Shown here one piece after another: positions 32,355 through 42,419 of a stretch of 64,000 bases of DNA (position 1 is its first letter; every line of letters starts with the position of its first letter). This DNA is from Fragilariopsis cylindrus CCMP1102 (taxonomy: Eukaryota; Bacillariophyta; Bacillariophyceae; Bacillariales; Bacillariaceae): the NCBI GenBank assembly GCA_900095095.1, contig FMBT01000313.1:372001-436000 (forward strand). The letters run 5' to 3'. Position numbers and translations under genes: made by a program. Under the pieces are notes generated by a model. That model did not search any database and was not told where the DNA came from. It saw only the letters and a list, made by a program, of their open reading frames with translations.

Positions 32355-35201
32355 TTATTGTTGAGTAGCTCCTGTCCCAGGAGCTATTATCGCCTTTGGT
32401 TGAAATTGTTGATTATTGAATCCATCGATAAAGGAACTTGAATTTTCTCCTCTCTTCTCCGTGTTCTCTTCTCCATCCTCCATCATGTCGTCTGCTTGTC
32501 CCTCTTCTGTGTCCTTTGCTGATACGCTTACGCTTTTATTTCTCTTTGTTGACATCGTTTCTATCGTCTCCGTATCTTCTGCCTCTGTTCCAATGTCTGT
32601 CATATTCGTCTCTTCATTAGTGTTTGATAGTAGAGCTGACGCCCTTTTTCCGGTAGGTGTAGTCAATGACTTTGTCGTTGTTATGCTGGATGTAAGAGCG
32701 CTTGTTTGTTCTGTTTCACCTGTTGTTAGTTCGTCTGGTATCGGATTTGGATTTGCTTTTGCTTCTTTTCTTTGTTTATTCTCACTGTTCTGATTCTGAG
32801 TCATCATCATCATTGATTTCATAAAAGAGTACATATCTCTTTGTGCCTCGACTCGTCTCTCCTCTATTTTAGATTCTCTTTCTTGTCGTTTTGCTTCTTG
32901 TTTGTCCTCTCTTGTTATTCTATCTCTCTCCATTTCTTGAAACTGTTGTGTTATCTGAGTCATCATTGTTGTCATTGTTTGTTGGTCTGATAATCCTGAG
33001 TGGTTCGTTGCTATAGTTCTTGTGTCTTGTGTCATTAAATTCATTGATGTACGAACTCTTAATCCATTTTCGTTACTAGTTTGATCTTGTTGTGCTGTAT
33101 TGTCTGCTTCTGTCATTCTTGTTTGTTCTGTATGTGTTGCTTGTTGAGGCTGCTGTTGTGGTGTCGTTGGTTGTGCGGTACTGGGTGCAGGTTGGACTAT
33201 TGTTAAATGTTTCTTTTGTGCGCTGCTTTGTGCTATATTACTATACGATTTTTGGGTTGGGAGATGCAGTTGCTTTTGCAATTGTTTTGCTACATGGAAT
33301 TGAAATCGCGGTTGCTGTATTTGTTTGGGCGTCTTAGATGTCCTCTGTGCTGCCGCGTTTTGTAGCATTTCTTTCAATTTGGAAGCTTTTGCCTGTACTG
33401 ACTGTGACACTCTTTGAATGCTGTCAAACTCTGGAAATTGATTAAACTTTTCTAACGCAATCTTTGCACAGTTACTGTTACTCTCTCTTCCAAAGTCGTC
33501 AATCAGATTACTGATTAATGCTTTCGCTTTCTCCATATCTTCTTCTTGGAAAAGTAGTAAGTATTTACCTCTTGTTTCTGTCTCAGTTGTACGTTCAATT
33601 GCTACACATTTCCATGCATTCATCAGTAGTGTATCGACTCTGAGTGCGACTGTTCCTGGGACGTCTAATGCGGGGTTGTAAAGCTCTAGGAATAATTCTT
33701 CTGGCCAGTTAACAACAGTAATAGCACGTAAAGTGTTTAGCATATCGTTGTTCATCCGTAATAAATCTCCATATAGTTGTGGTCCTATTTCTTTGTCTGT
33801 TCCTTTCGGAATGATACTGTAGAACTCTCCTAATACATTGTCGTCTAATAAACCTAATAATTCCATACTTGCTCTTGCTTGTGCTTTCGTTGTTCGTAAG
33901 AGTAAACCTTCGCACATGACTGGATCATTTCTTGGTCCTCCCCGGAATGTTCCTGCTGCGACACGTATCTTGATATCTTTCTTTAATCCATCAATTTTTA
34001 ATCGCAAAGCTTGTGGAATGGATCCGCTTTGAATCAGTGCATTGATACCATTGTTGATTTTCTTTTCACACTCAGGTCTCCATACCATTTTATCATGTCC
34101 ATAATTAATATATCCAATCATTTCGTCTACATTCTCTGAGATTAAATCACTCGACATCCAAAGATTATTACTTCTCAAGTAGTTGAGTAAACTGTTTCGA
34201 AGGTCTAATTCATTGTAGTGCATTGTTGCTTGGATAAATATTTTGTAAATTGTCATACCTTTGTTTTCATATACTTCAAAGAAGTCCTTGAACGCAGCTT
34301 CTGTTTGTGGGTATCCTTGTATGTTTGAGAACGATTTTGGTTTCGGAAACATATCTTCGTTCGTTGCATGGAATGTGATTCCTGGAGACTTTTTCATCAT
34401 CTCTGAAAGTAGTGCTTGGAATTCCGTATCAGGGTCTTTATTGTTCATTGTCTTGGGATTGAAACTAATTGAAAAGTTGTATGTCTCCCATTCAGTTTTA
34501 GGGATTAGATTTCTTTCTATACCTCCTCTTCCTCCTCTTCCTTTTCGTCCACCTCCTCTTTCGCCTCTTCCTCCTTGTCCTCTGTTGTTGCTATCGTTAC
34601 TACTACTGTCGTTTTTACTATTTGTTTTATTCTTGTCTTCTTTGTTGTCGTCTTTTCCTTCTCTGTTATCCTCCATAGTATTGCCATTGTCTTGATCGTT
34701 TGTTTTGCTCGTATCATTATCTTCTCCATTGTCTTGTTCCTTGTCTTTAACTTTTTCTTTCCTTTTAACTGCCATGATTGTTGGAATGAATTCTAATTCT
34801 GTTTGCTGCCTACTGTCGTCAGGTATGTTGCACTTATTCTTTCTTCCTGGAGACGTAACATAGATTCTGTTGCTGGTTCCTGCCTCTATACTATCGAAGT
34901 TTCCGTCAATTGTCGTGATGATTGACTCAGTTGATGCTACGGTGCTGTTCGAATTCTTTGGTTTCTTCTTTCCTGGGCTTGTCTTGGTCCAGCCTTCTAC
35001 GTCGGTGGTTGTCTTGTTGTTGTTACTGGTTGATTTTGTCGTGATTTTTCGTAAAGTCATATCTTTATCATTTTTAGCCGGAATTTCGTTACGATTGAAG
35101 CTGGATATGGATCCGATAGAACGATTGTCACTCCTGTTATCAATGTTGTCAAGATACATTCCTGGTTGGATTGTATTCGACATGATAACCATCGTCGACA
35201 C
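32355..35201 (-). CDS. LINE ORF1 (nucleic-acid-binding/structural ORF)
   Basis: 948 open codons; the listed first codon is GTG and the first ATGs are at 35192 and 35183. The N-terminus is Ser/Thr/Lys/Asn-rich, then comes a basic Gly/Arg box (GQGGRGERGGGRKGRGGRGG) likely to bind RNA. The central ~400 residues are globular (TEWETYNFSISFNPKTMNNK onward) with no domain I can name and no CCHC knuckles. A Gln-rich stretch, an Arg/Glu coiled coil (RITREDKQEAKRQERESKIE) and an acidic tail follow. Its position 5' of the endonuclease-RT ORF and its length fit ORF1 of a large LINE. Confidence 0.75.
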   Translation of the reverse strand: MSTMVIMSNTIQPGMYLDNIDNRSDNRSIGSISSFNRNEIPAKNDKDMTLRKITTKSTSNNNKTTTDVEGWTKTSPGKKKPKNSNSTVASTESIITTIDGNFDSIEAGTSNRIYVTSPGRKNKCNIPDDSRQQTELEFIPTIMAVKRKEKVKDKEQDNGEDNDTSKTNDQDNGNTMEDNREGKDDNKEDKNKTNSKNDSSSNDSNNRGQGGRGERGGGRKGRGGRGGIERNLIPKTEWETYNFSISFNPKTMNNKDPDTEFQALLSEMMKKSPGITFHATNEDMFPKPKSFSNIQGYPQTEAAFKDFFEVYENKGMTIYKIFIQATMHYNELDLRNSLLNYLRSNNLWMSSDLISENVDEMIGYINYGHDKMVWRPECEKKINNGINALIQSGSIPQALRLKIDGLKKDIKIRVAAGTFRGGPRNDPVMCEGLLLRTTKAQARASMELLGLLDDNVLGEFYSIIPKGTDKEIGPQLYGDLLRMNNDMLNTLRAITVVNWPEELFLELYNPALDVPGTVALRVDTLLMNAWKCVAIERTTETETRGKYLLLFQEEDMEKAKALISNLIDDFGRESNSNCAKIALEKFNQFPEFDSIQRVSQSVQAKASKLKEMLQNAAAQRTSKTPKQIQQPRFQFHVAKQLQKQLHLPTQKSYSNIAQSSAQKKHLTIVQPAPSTAQPTTPQQQPQQATHTEQTRMTEADNTAQQDQTSNENGLRVRTSMNLMTQDTRTIATNHSGLSDQQTMTTMMTQITQQFQEMERDRITREDKQEAKRQERESKIEERRVEAQRDMYSFMKSMMMMTQNQNSENKQRKEAKANPNPIPDELTTGETEQTSALTSSITTTKSLTTPTGKRASALLSNTNEETNMTDIGTEAEDTETIETMSTKRNKSVSVSAKDTEEGQADDMMEDGEENTEKRGENSSSFIDGFNNQQFQPKAIIAPGTGATQQ

Positions 35202-35210
35202 TACAAATTA

Positions 35211-35649
35211 GAGGTTGATAGGTTGAAGCTCTACGTAGGTTCTACGTAGATTTAGTACTAGATATTTTAGTAGATGTGTAAACAAAGGTGCGCGTTTTAA
35301 TTTATTCCAAACGAAAAGAGTGTGGTGTTAATGTAATAGGCGATGCGGTCATCATAAATTAAATTTTACTCCATACCATCACGAACTCACATAATGAACA
35401 AGCTTGTCCCAGCAATTTCGAAACATTTTGATATTCATCCTATGGTATTTATTTGGTGAATGAAATGCTACTGATACTGATACTACTTCAGCGAAGTTTT
35501 TAGTCAGAATACAAGGTTTATACTTGTTCCTGACATGTATGATGCAAAAATGAGTACGAGACACTAATTGATTGTAATACAGCAGTTTGTTTTTCTCGGT
35601 TTTCAACTTATATATGTGTTTTTAATTTATGTTGTAATTAATAATAAAC
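35211..35649. other. LINE 5' flank to ATP synthase 3' end
   Basis: Contains the undetermined LINE 5' end and the 3' UTR of the ATP synthase alpha gene. An imperfect CTACGTAGGTTCTACGTAGA duplication lies near 35231. No ORF of interest. Confidence 0.45.
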
Positions 35650-37851
35650 TTATTCGACAGGAGCAGGAGGAGTGTATGCCTCAGTGAAATCTTCGGCGCA
35701 TTTTGCAAGTTCTGCCTCGACATCTTTTTCTAGGGCATAACCAGAGTCAACAATCTTCTTTAGGACACCTGCATGTGCAGTCTTCATATGATTGAGCCAG
35801 TTAGCCTCGAAGTCTTGTACATGTTCGACAGCAACACGATCACAGTATCCCTTAACACCAATGAATAGGGATGCAACAACCTCTTCAGGTTCTTGTGGCT
35901 CGTACTGTCCTTGTTTGAGGAGCTCGTATAGACGAACACCACGGTTCAATTGTTGTTGGGTTGCAGCATCCAAATCGGAACCGAACTTAGCAAAGGCAGC
36001 GACCTCACGGTATTGAGCAAGTTCAAGTTTCATGGTACCAGCAACTGCTTTGGTGGCTTTGAATTGAGCGGCAGATCCGACACGAGATACAGACAAACCA
36101 ACAGAAATAGCAGGTCGTTGACCCTGGTAGAACAATTCAGATTCCAGGAAAATTTGTCCATCGGTAATGGAAATAACATTGGTAGGAATGTAAGCGGAAA
36201 CATCACCGGCTTGTGTCTCAATGACAGGAAGTGCGGTAAGAGATCCTCCTCCAAGTTTGGTGTTCATCTTGGCGGCACGTTCCAAAAGACGGGAATGCAG
36301 GTAGAAAACATCACCAGGGTAGGCCTCACGACCAGGAGGACGACGAAGTAACAAAGACATTTGACGGTACGCAACGGCTTGCTTCGACAAATCATCATAG
36401 AAAATCACAGCGTGCTTTCCACTGTCACGGAAGTATTCTCCCATGGTGGCACCAGTGTACGGGGCAAGGAACTGAAGAGGAGCAGAGTCGGACGCGGTAG
36501 CGGCAACAATAATACAGTTATCCAACGCACCACGTTCATCAAGTTGTCCGACTAATTGGGCAATAGTCGATCTCTTTTGTCCGATACCGACGTAAATACA
36601 GGCAAGAGGTTCCGCCTTGGTCTTTTGGTTGATAATAGTATCAATGGCGATAGCGGTCTTACCAGTTTGACGATCACCGATGATCAATTCACGTTGTCCA
36701 CGTCCAATGGGGATTAAGGCATCAACGGCCTTCAGTCCGGTAAGCATAGGTTCCGAAACTGATTCACGGGGGATGATACCGGGAGCCTTGGATTCAGCAC
36801 GAGAACGCTTGCAACCATCGAGGGATGCACCTCCATCAATTGGTTGACCGATACCATCAACGACACGTCCAAGAAGTTCAGGTCCGATTGGAACATCGAC
36901 AATAGCCCCGGTACGGGTTACATTATCACCTTCCAAAATATCACGATCGTCACCGAAGATGACAACACCGACATTGTCTTCTTCCAAATTCAGTGCCATA
37001 CCTCTGAGACCACAGGCAAAGACAACCATCTCTCCAGCTTGGACGTTTGAAAGACCGTACACGCGTGCGATACCATCTCCAACAGAAATAACTGCACCGG
37101 TTTCAGCGTATTTGACAGAGGAATCTTCAGCACCAGCAGCGGCACCAATCTTAGCCTCAAGGAATGAGGAAAGTTCCAAGGTTTGACTGGCCATACCTCG
37201 GGTTGCTACCCGACGGGCAGCCTAGTAAATTTAAATTAAATTTAAAGATAACATAGCATAGCATAACATACATAAACAGAAATCATACAAAAGAAAGATA
37301 GAAAATTGTTTGTTTAGTCGATTGTTGTGTTGTGTAAAAGTATAATAAAAATGTGTGGTGTACGAGACGCGCGAGATTCCATTCAGTATTGTGTAACGCG
37401 TAGTTTAGTGCATGAAAAGAGTAGGACGGAATTTAGAATTTTAATTTCACAGTCATACACAAAATAATATTGATCTTCGCCGATTATATTATTTTCACGC
37501 GTTATCGTTGAGATTTTGTGTGCCGACGACGACGATGTATGACCATGGTGAACAACCTTTTTTTGCTCCAATTTGACAAAGGATTGTCATTATAAATTTT
37601 TTATTGAATCCGCATGTTGTGGATTAAATAAATGCCTAGCTAGATAGAATGAAAGCTTTTCGATTCATCCAGTAATGACCGTTAAAATCGGTGTGCATTT
37701 TTCATACAAAAAAACAGGATCTTCGCTTCCCATACCAAATCAAAGTCGAAATCTATAGTTGTTCAGTGCAATTAATTTCTGATACATACCTGGGCAGCAG
37801 TAGCAAGAGCCACTCTTTTGCAACGGTTGAGACAGCTGATCGAAGAGCCAT
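35650..37851 (-). CDS. ATP1: Mitochondrial ATP synthase F1 subunit alpha
   Basis: Exon 2 (37221-35650) encodes AARRVATRG then [16 protein letters not shown] and the full alpha subunit: the Walker A loop [10 protein letters not shown], the catalytic-site-facing [11 protein letters not shown] (including the alpha arginine), and the family signature [14 protein letters not shown]. The subunit is part of the F1 head of complex V in the mitochondrial matrix. Exon 1 (37851-37790) begins ATG GCT CTT CGA and should read [21 protein letters not shown], a good mitochondrial presequence, joining exon 2 in phase 0. However, one base seems to be missing in the A run at 37816-37819 (four A where five are needed), so as written exon 1 is 62 nt and shifts frame. 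The intron between has GTATGT and a CTAG acceptor. Either a consensus error or a real lesion explains this; translation from MASQ at 37194 would lack the presequence. Confidence 0.93.
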
Positions 37852-38275
37852 GGTAATATTTTATTTTGTGTTGGCTATTCTTGTGTCTACTCTTGTAGTT
37901 GTAGTGTGTTTACCACGTAATCCTATTGTTGAACAATTCGCTGCTTAAAAAAACGTGCGATTGAGATTCAAGGCGCTTGGCGAGCATGCAATTTCACGGC
38001 TTACCGTGGCACCAAAAAAATCTTGACGACAAGCAACGCACGAAAAGAAGAGCGTGCCGCAGCACGATGCATACTGGACTCATTCGACTAATAAAATATG
38101 ACTGTATTTTGATAATAATATTAAAATACTATCTAATTAAATTGAAGAAGAAAAAATGTATTAGCTACAATACTAGTACAGTAAGTTAGGGTGATGATTG
38201 ATTCGATTCGCAGTATTTATAGTTAATTAGTATCGCAACGGCAAAACGAAGAAGACGACGACGGCGACGACAACG
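37852..38275. promoter_or_regulatory. Shared upstream region of ATP synthase alpha (-) and SDR (+)
   Basis: The two genes diverge from this 424-bp region, so both promoters must lie here. No TATA box or other motif can be assigned with confidence. The segment just before the SDR is rich in GACGACGACG. Confidence 0.4.
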
Positions 38276-39259
38276 ATGATGACAAATCAAAATAATAATG
38301 GTAGTACTACTGCTACTGAGAATAATAATGAAAATAAAAGAAGAAGAAATAAACGACTATTACGACGATCATTCAATATTGTAGGATGTGTAGCTTTTGT
38401 CACCGGAACAAATAATCCAAAAGGAATGGGACGTGCCTTTGTCAATGCTTTATTACGAGAAGGTGCCAAAAAGATTTATGCCACCGTTCGAAACAATGAC
38501 AAAATACACCAGTTAGACGATTTAGTGAAATCTTCTGATGGAAGGGTGGTGGTGGTGGTTTTGGATGTTGTGACTGACGTAGATACGGTCCGGACACTTG
38601 GAATACAATATCCGGATGTCAACTTGGTTATCAATAATGCGGGAGCATCATTCTCTTGTGATGGTGGTAATGCATTGGAATTAGATCCCGAAAAAGCCAA
38701 AAAGGAAATGGAAGTAAATTATTTTGCACCCTTACGTGTAGTACAAGCATTCGCATCCAATTTGAAAAAGACGACAAGCAGTAGTAACTGTGAAAACGAC
38801 GACAAAAACAAGACGAATAAGAAGAAGAGCGTCAGGTCGACAAATAATGATGATGATGATGAATCGGAAACAGACGACTACTCCTCAGCATCAGCGGCAG
38901 CATTGGTCACGGTGGCATCTATATTAAGTTTTCGAAATGTATGGGCAACAGGGTATGGATGTTCGAAGACTGCACTTCATTATTTAACAGATGCCCATCG
39001 TCGTGATTTGGGGGGTGACGACAATGAATACAATACATTGGTCATTGGTGTATATCCCGGAGCAATTGATACCAATATGAATGCCAAATATGAATACAAA
39101 AAATATTCATCTGCATCTGTGGCCGATGAATTAATGATTGCCTTAAAAGAAGGAAAAGAACATTTGTTTCCTGATCCGTATGCCAAAAAACACATCAATG
39201 ATTATTTGAAACGAAGCAACAATACTCTCCAACAACAACAACAGAAAGATATAATTTGA
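38276..39259 (+). CDS. Short-chain dehydrogenase/reductase (SDR)
   Basis: 327 aa, single exon. The Rossmann start is AFVTGTNNPKGMGRAFVNAL (a TGx-rich dinucleotide loop with GMGR). Further landmarks: LDVVTDVDTV (Asp after strand 4), LVINNAGASF (NNAG), VTVASILSF (catalytic Ser region) and YGCSKTALHYL (catalytic Tyr-x3-Lys). After it comes the family PG segment VYPGAIDTNM. An Asp/Lys-rich insertion of ~35 residues lies before the catalytic Ser. Length without the N-terminal Asn-rich tail (~25 residues) fits classical SDRs of ~250-280 residues plus the insertion. The substrate is unknown; no targeting peptide is evident. The ATG at 38276 is followed directly by a second at 38279. Confidence 0.88.
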   Translation: MMTNQNNNGSTTATENNNENKRRRNKRLLRRSFNIVGCVAFVTGTNNPKGMGRAFVNALLREGAKKIYATVRNNDKIHQLDDLVKSSDGRVVVVVLDVVTDVDTVRTLGIQYPDVNLVINNAGASFSCDGGNALELDPEKAKKEMEVNYFAPLRVVQAFASNLKKTTSSSNCENDDKNKTNKKKSVRSTNNDDDDESETDDYSSASAAALVTVASILSFRNVWATGYGCSKTALHYLTDAHRRDLGGDDNEYNTLVIGVYPGAIDTNMNAKYEYKKYSSASVADELMIALKEGKEHLFPDPYAKKHINDYLKRSNNTLQQQQQKDII

Positions 39260-39820
39260 CATATACTGCATATTTCGCTACATTATATTTGAATAAATAC
39301 TACTACTACTACTAGAAGAAATTTTAATAAGTACAGTAGTCGAAGATTCTATCACATTATATTATTTATATATTATGATGTTTTGTGTTTATATTATCTT
39401 AAATGATGCGCATTACCATCGTTTTTCAGTCAATGACTAGCACACCACTTGTGGTGATTCAAAAAAATAGTTATTATTGAAGTCAACTAGCTAGAATTGG
39501 ATCAGATATAACTAGTATGGTGTATGATGTGATCCAGCTACTCTAGTAACTTCTAGTTTCGTAGTAGTAACCCTCAACGAATTACAAGATCAGTCCTTTA
39601 TATTTGATGTGCATGAACGAGATACAAGATAAAATATGCCAACATATCATCCTTTAAATAATGAGGAAGCTTGCCACAACAGACGTAGTCGCTGGTAAAA
39701 AAACGAACGGTTGGATGTCGTTTTTATATAAGTTCAGTCACCTAGGTTATTTGTTTGTCGTATAAGTTATAAAGCAGGCGGAAGAAATAACAATTCATCT
39801 TTCCATCCAATCGAAATCAA
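39260..39820. other. Convergent 3' region with (TAC)n run
   Basis: A short (TAC)n/(TACTAC) run is at 39300-39314. The region otherwise holds the 3' UTRs of the SDR and transporter genes. Confidence 0.5.
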
Positions 39821-42026
39821 TCAAGTCGCTTCGGTATCGACGACGGTAGTAATAGCTGATAATGCTTCGGATGACTCCGACGCTGCTGCTACAAGTAGTG
39901 CTGCTGCCTCTTTTTGTTGTTCTTCAATTTCTTGTTCCGAATCAGTACCAACTTCATCCAACCATCCAATAAAGAGGAGTGGATAGAGTGAGGTTAGATT
40001 ACAAATCAAACTAAGCAGCCACAAGTTATCAAAATTCGATTCTGTTACACCTAATGCTTTGGTTAATAATGCACCGATTTCGGTCCCTACTACTCCTGCA
40101 CCATTATTGATCGACATGAGCGTCTGCGAATGAAAGAATAAACAAATACATATTAAAGTTTTCATCGGTATTGAAAAAAGCAATAGTTTTGTTGTTAGCG
40201 GAAGGTATCAAGGAGGCAACATTTAAACAACAACACCAACAATAGGAGGAAAAAAAAGGAAGGAAGCAGCACTTACCGCGAATAACACAGCTTCAACGCC
40301 AATCGGGCATATTCTTGCTGCTAATACTAGAGTGGGTAGGAATGCAATTTCACCGATACACTTAAAACTACATCATCACCAAAGATAAACCAATTATCTG
40401 GTATACCAATTAATCGATTGGCATGGGTGATTAGAACTAAATCTAATAATCCTAGTGGGAATGATATAATTGTTGCCCAAAATAATATATCTTTAATACT
40501 TTTGTTTTTCAGATACGTATTGTATAACCAAATGCCAAACAACGATGAGAATGCTCCAAGCAATCGTACCCGGCCTAAAAATTCTGGACCGAAGCCTAAA
40601 TTTTCTGTTTGAAAGAATAACATAGCACCATCACTTGTTGGTGTTGATTGCCATAAAAATATAAACAATGCCGGTTTGTATATAGCAGGTTGTTTAATGG
40701 CATTCCACAATGATTCAATTTGTGATTGAATATCAATAAAATCATTACTGTTGTTGTTGTTGTTGTTGTTGTTGTTCATCGTTGTTGCAGTAATTGCGGT
40801 AGTATCAATATCGTCATTATATTCTCCCCCATTAATTACACCGTTTGTTGCTGTTGTCGTCGTCGTCGTTGCTTCCATATTCATGATAGTACTATCAACG
40901 TTGCTGTTCATATTGCTTTTGCTCAATGGTTCCTCCTCGATTGTAACGCAATCAATGCAACTAATAATGGTAATATTGCTGTGAGTGAAAATACATCTTG
41001 TGGTTTCATCACTTCCAACAAAGAACCAGAAAAGTATGCTGATAATAATCCACCAACAGCAGCACTACCCCAACATAAACTTTGTAATCCACCGGCTAAG
41101 GATGGATCAGTCTTCGCTGATTCTCTTGTTTTTTGTACAACTATACCATCCGCAACAACATCACTAACTGCAATGCATGCACTACTTAGTACTAACGCAG
41201 CAATTGTATATGATACCATTGTGGATGAACCATCACCAACATTGTTCACATTGTCTAATAGTCCCCAAAAATTGTGCCCCACAGCTGAATAGGAAAAACA
41301 ACCAGTTACTCCTGCTAGTATTAAATACGATCGTCGTCGGTATCCAAATAATGGAAATCCATCGGATAAAAATCCGTATATTGGTTTCACCGTCCATGGT
41401 AAGGTAAAGATACCAGATAATGCGGATAATTCTGCTGGACCTAAATGTAATTCATCCTTCAGTAAAAATGTTTGTGCTAATCGTGCTATTCCTAATGCAC
41501 CCTCCACAAAATAAATTGTGGCAATTGCTATCACATCCGGTGTGGGATCGATACCTAAAAATATTGTGTTCTTGAGAGTGTCACGGATACTACCATTACT
41601 TGGAGATGATGATGATGATGATTTGTTTTCTTCTATCTCTTTCTCTTGATCATTCGTGGTTGTTGTTTGATTCATTTTTAGATAAATAGAAGCGATCAGG
41701 TCCTCGTCGTCGTCGTTGCTACTACTACTACTACTACTACCAGTGTTTTCGATAAGAAAAAGACGTGATGACGACGACGATGATGATGATGATGATTGTT
41801 TTATTGATGATAACGAACTACGTGTACTGGATATTATTCTACGATGAGATCGTGTTCGCACTTTTGACGTCGTCGACGCTAATGATGACGACGTAGAAGA
41901 AAATCCATGTACTACGTAAAGAATATTAGTCGTCGGATCCATATGTAGTAACACGATAACGTTGAATAGTATTATCGCCAAGCATGATAGTACATGTTGC
42001 GTATTATTGTTTATTGTCGTCATCAC
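39821..42026 (-). CDS. Folate/biopterin transporter (FBT/BT1) family protein, with two apparent frame shifts
   Basis: Major facilitator-type protein: TIFLGIDPTPDVIAIATIYF, then LPWTVKPIYGFLSDGFPLFG followed by YRRRSYL, the family's signature loop after helices 2-3. Later TSDGAMLFFQTENLGFGPEF, GEIAFLPTLVLAARICPIGV, then MSINNGAGVVGTEIGALLT and NFDNLWLLSLICNL. Exon 1 runs 42026-40277 and exon 2 40123-39821 (phase 0, FA-TLMSINNG). As written, frame changes by one base near 40947 (LLVALIA to VTIEEEPL) and near 40354 (DDVVLSV to GEIAF); both look like single missing bases because coding resumes at once in the next frame. The N-terminus has a hydrophobic segment and then VVHGFSSTSSS, compatible with a plastid-targeting signal; family members in plants and cyanobacteria sit in the plastid envelope or plasma membrane and carry folates. 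Confidence 0.8.
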
Positions 42027-42419
42027 TCTGAATTTGTCTCCCCTCTGTATTGTTATGGTTAGTCTACTTCGGCTTGGGGTTATCTAGGCTACTGTAGGAG
42101 AGAAAATAAAGGTTACCTGTTTGCCTTCTATTCGTCATCGTCCATGCATGCATCAAGCCAATCGGAAAATCAAAATGATATACTGTATATCGTCATCGTC
42201 GTCAATCGTGGTGTTCATTCTTCTTCATTCAAAAAAAATCATACATACCGTCGTACGTACATGACACACATATGAACGTACAGTATGTGCATACCGGTAA
42301 AAACCATGTCAGGGGAAAATACCTTAACTACAGTACTCGTACTTCTTGCCACAATTTCAACTTCTTGGAGCTTCTTGCGACTTTTACTTGTGCATACTTT
42401 ATTTAGTCCACCATGAACC
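42027..42419. promoter_or_regulatory. Divergent upstream region of transporter (-) and membrane protein (+)
   Basis: 393 bp between two divergent starts. It contains a short palindromic CGTACGTACATG stretch near 42253; no promoter element can be assigned. Confidence 0.35.

Larger units (their letters stand above)
25557..35210 (-). mobile_element. Non-LTR retrotransposon (LINE) with ORF1, APE endonuclease, RT and RNase H
   Basis: Minus-strand element of about 9.6 kb. Order 5'-3': ORF1 (35201-32355), a 185-bp gap, APE-type endonuclease in three frame-shifted pieces (32169-30329), one long RT-RNase H frame (30320-25683) and a ~100-bp 3' UTR ending in a short A/T-rich tail (about 25658-25557). 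The presence of an APE endonuclease plus RNase H and no LTRs points to the I-like side of LINE diversity. The 3' boundary is set by comparison with the copy at 61680-61781. The 5' boundary is uncertain and I found no target-site duplication. The endonuclease frame changes mean the copy is probably no longer autonomous, although the RT frame is uninterrupted over 1545 codons, so decay looks recent. Confidence 0.85.

Noticed and set aside
36030-36555. Small plus-strand frames inside ATP synthase alpha
   Set aside because: Antisense shadows of a highly conserved exon.
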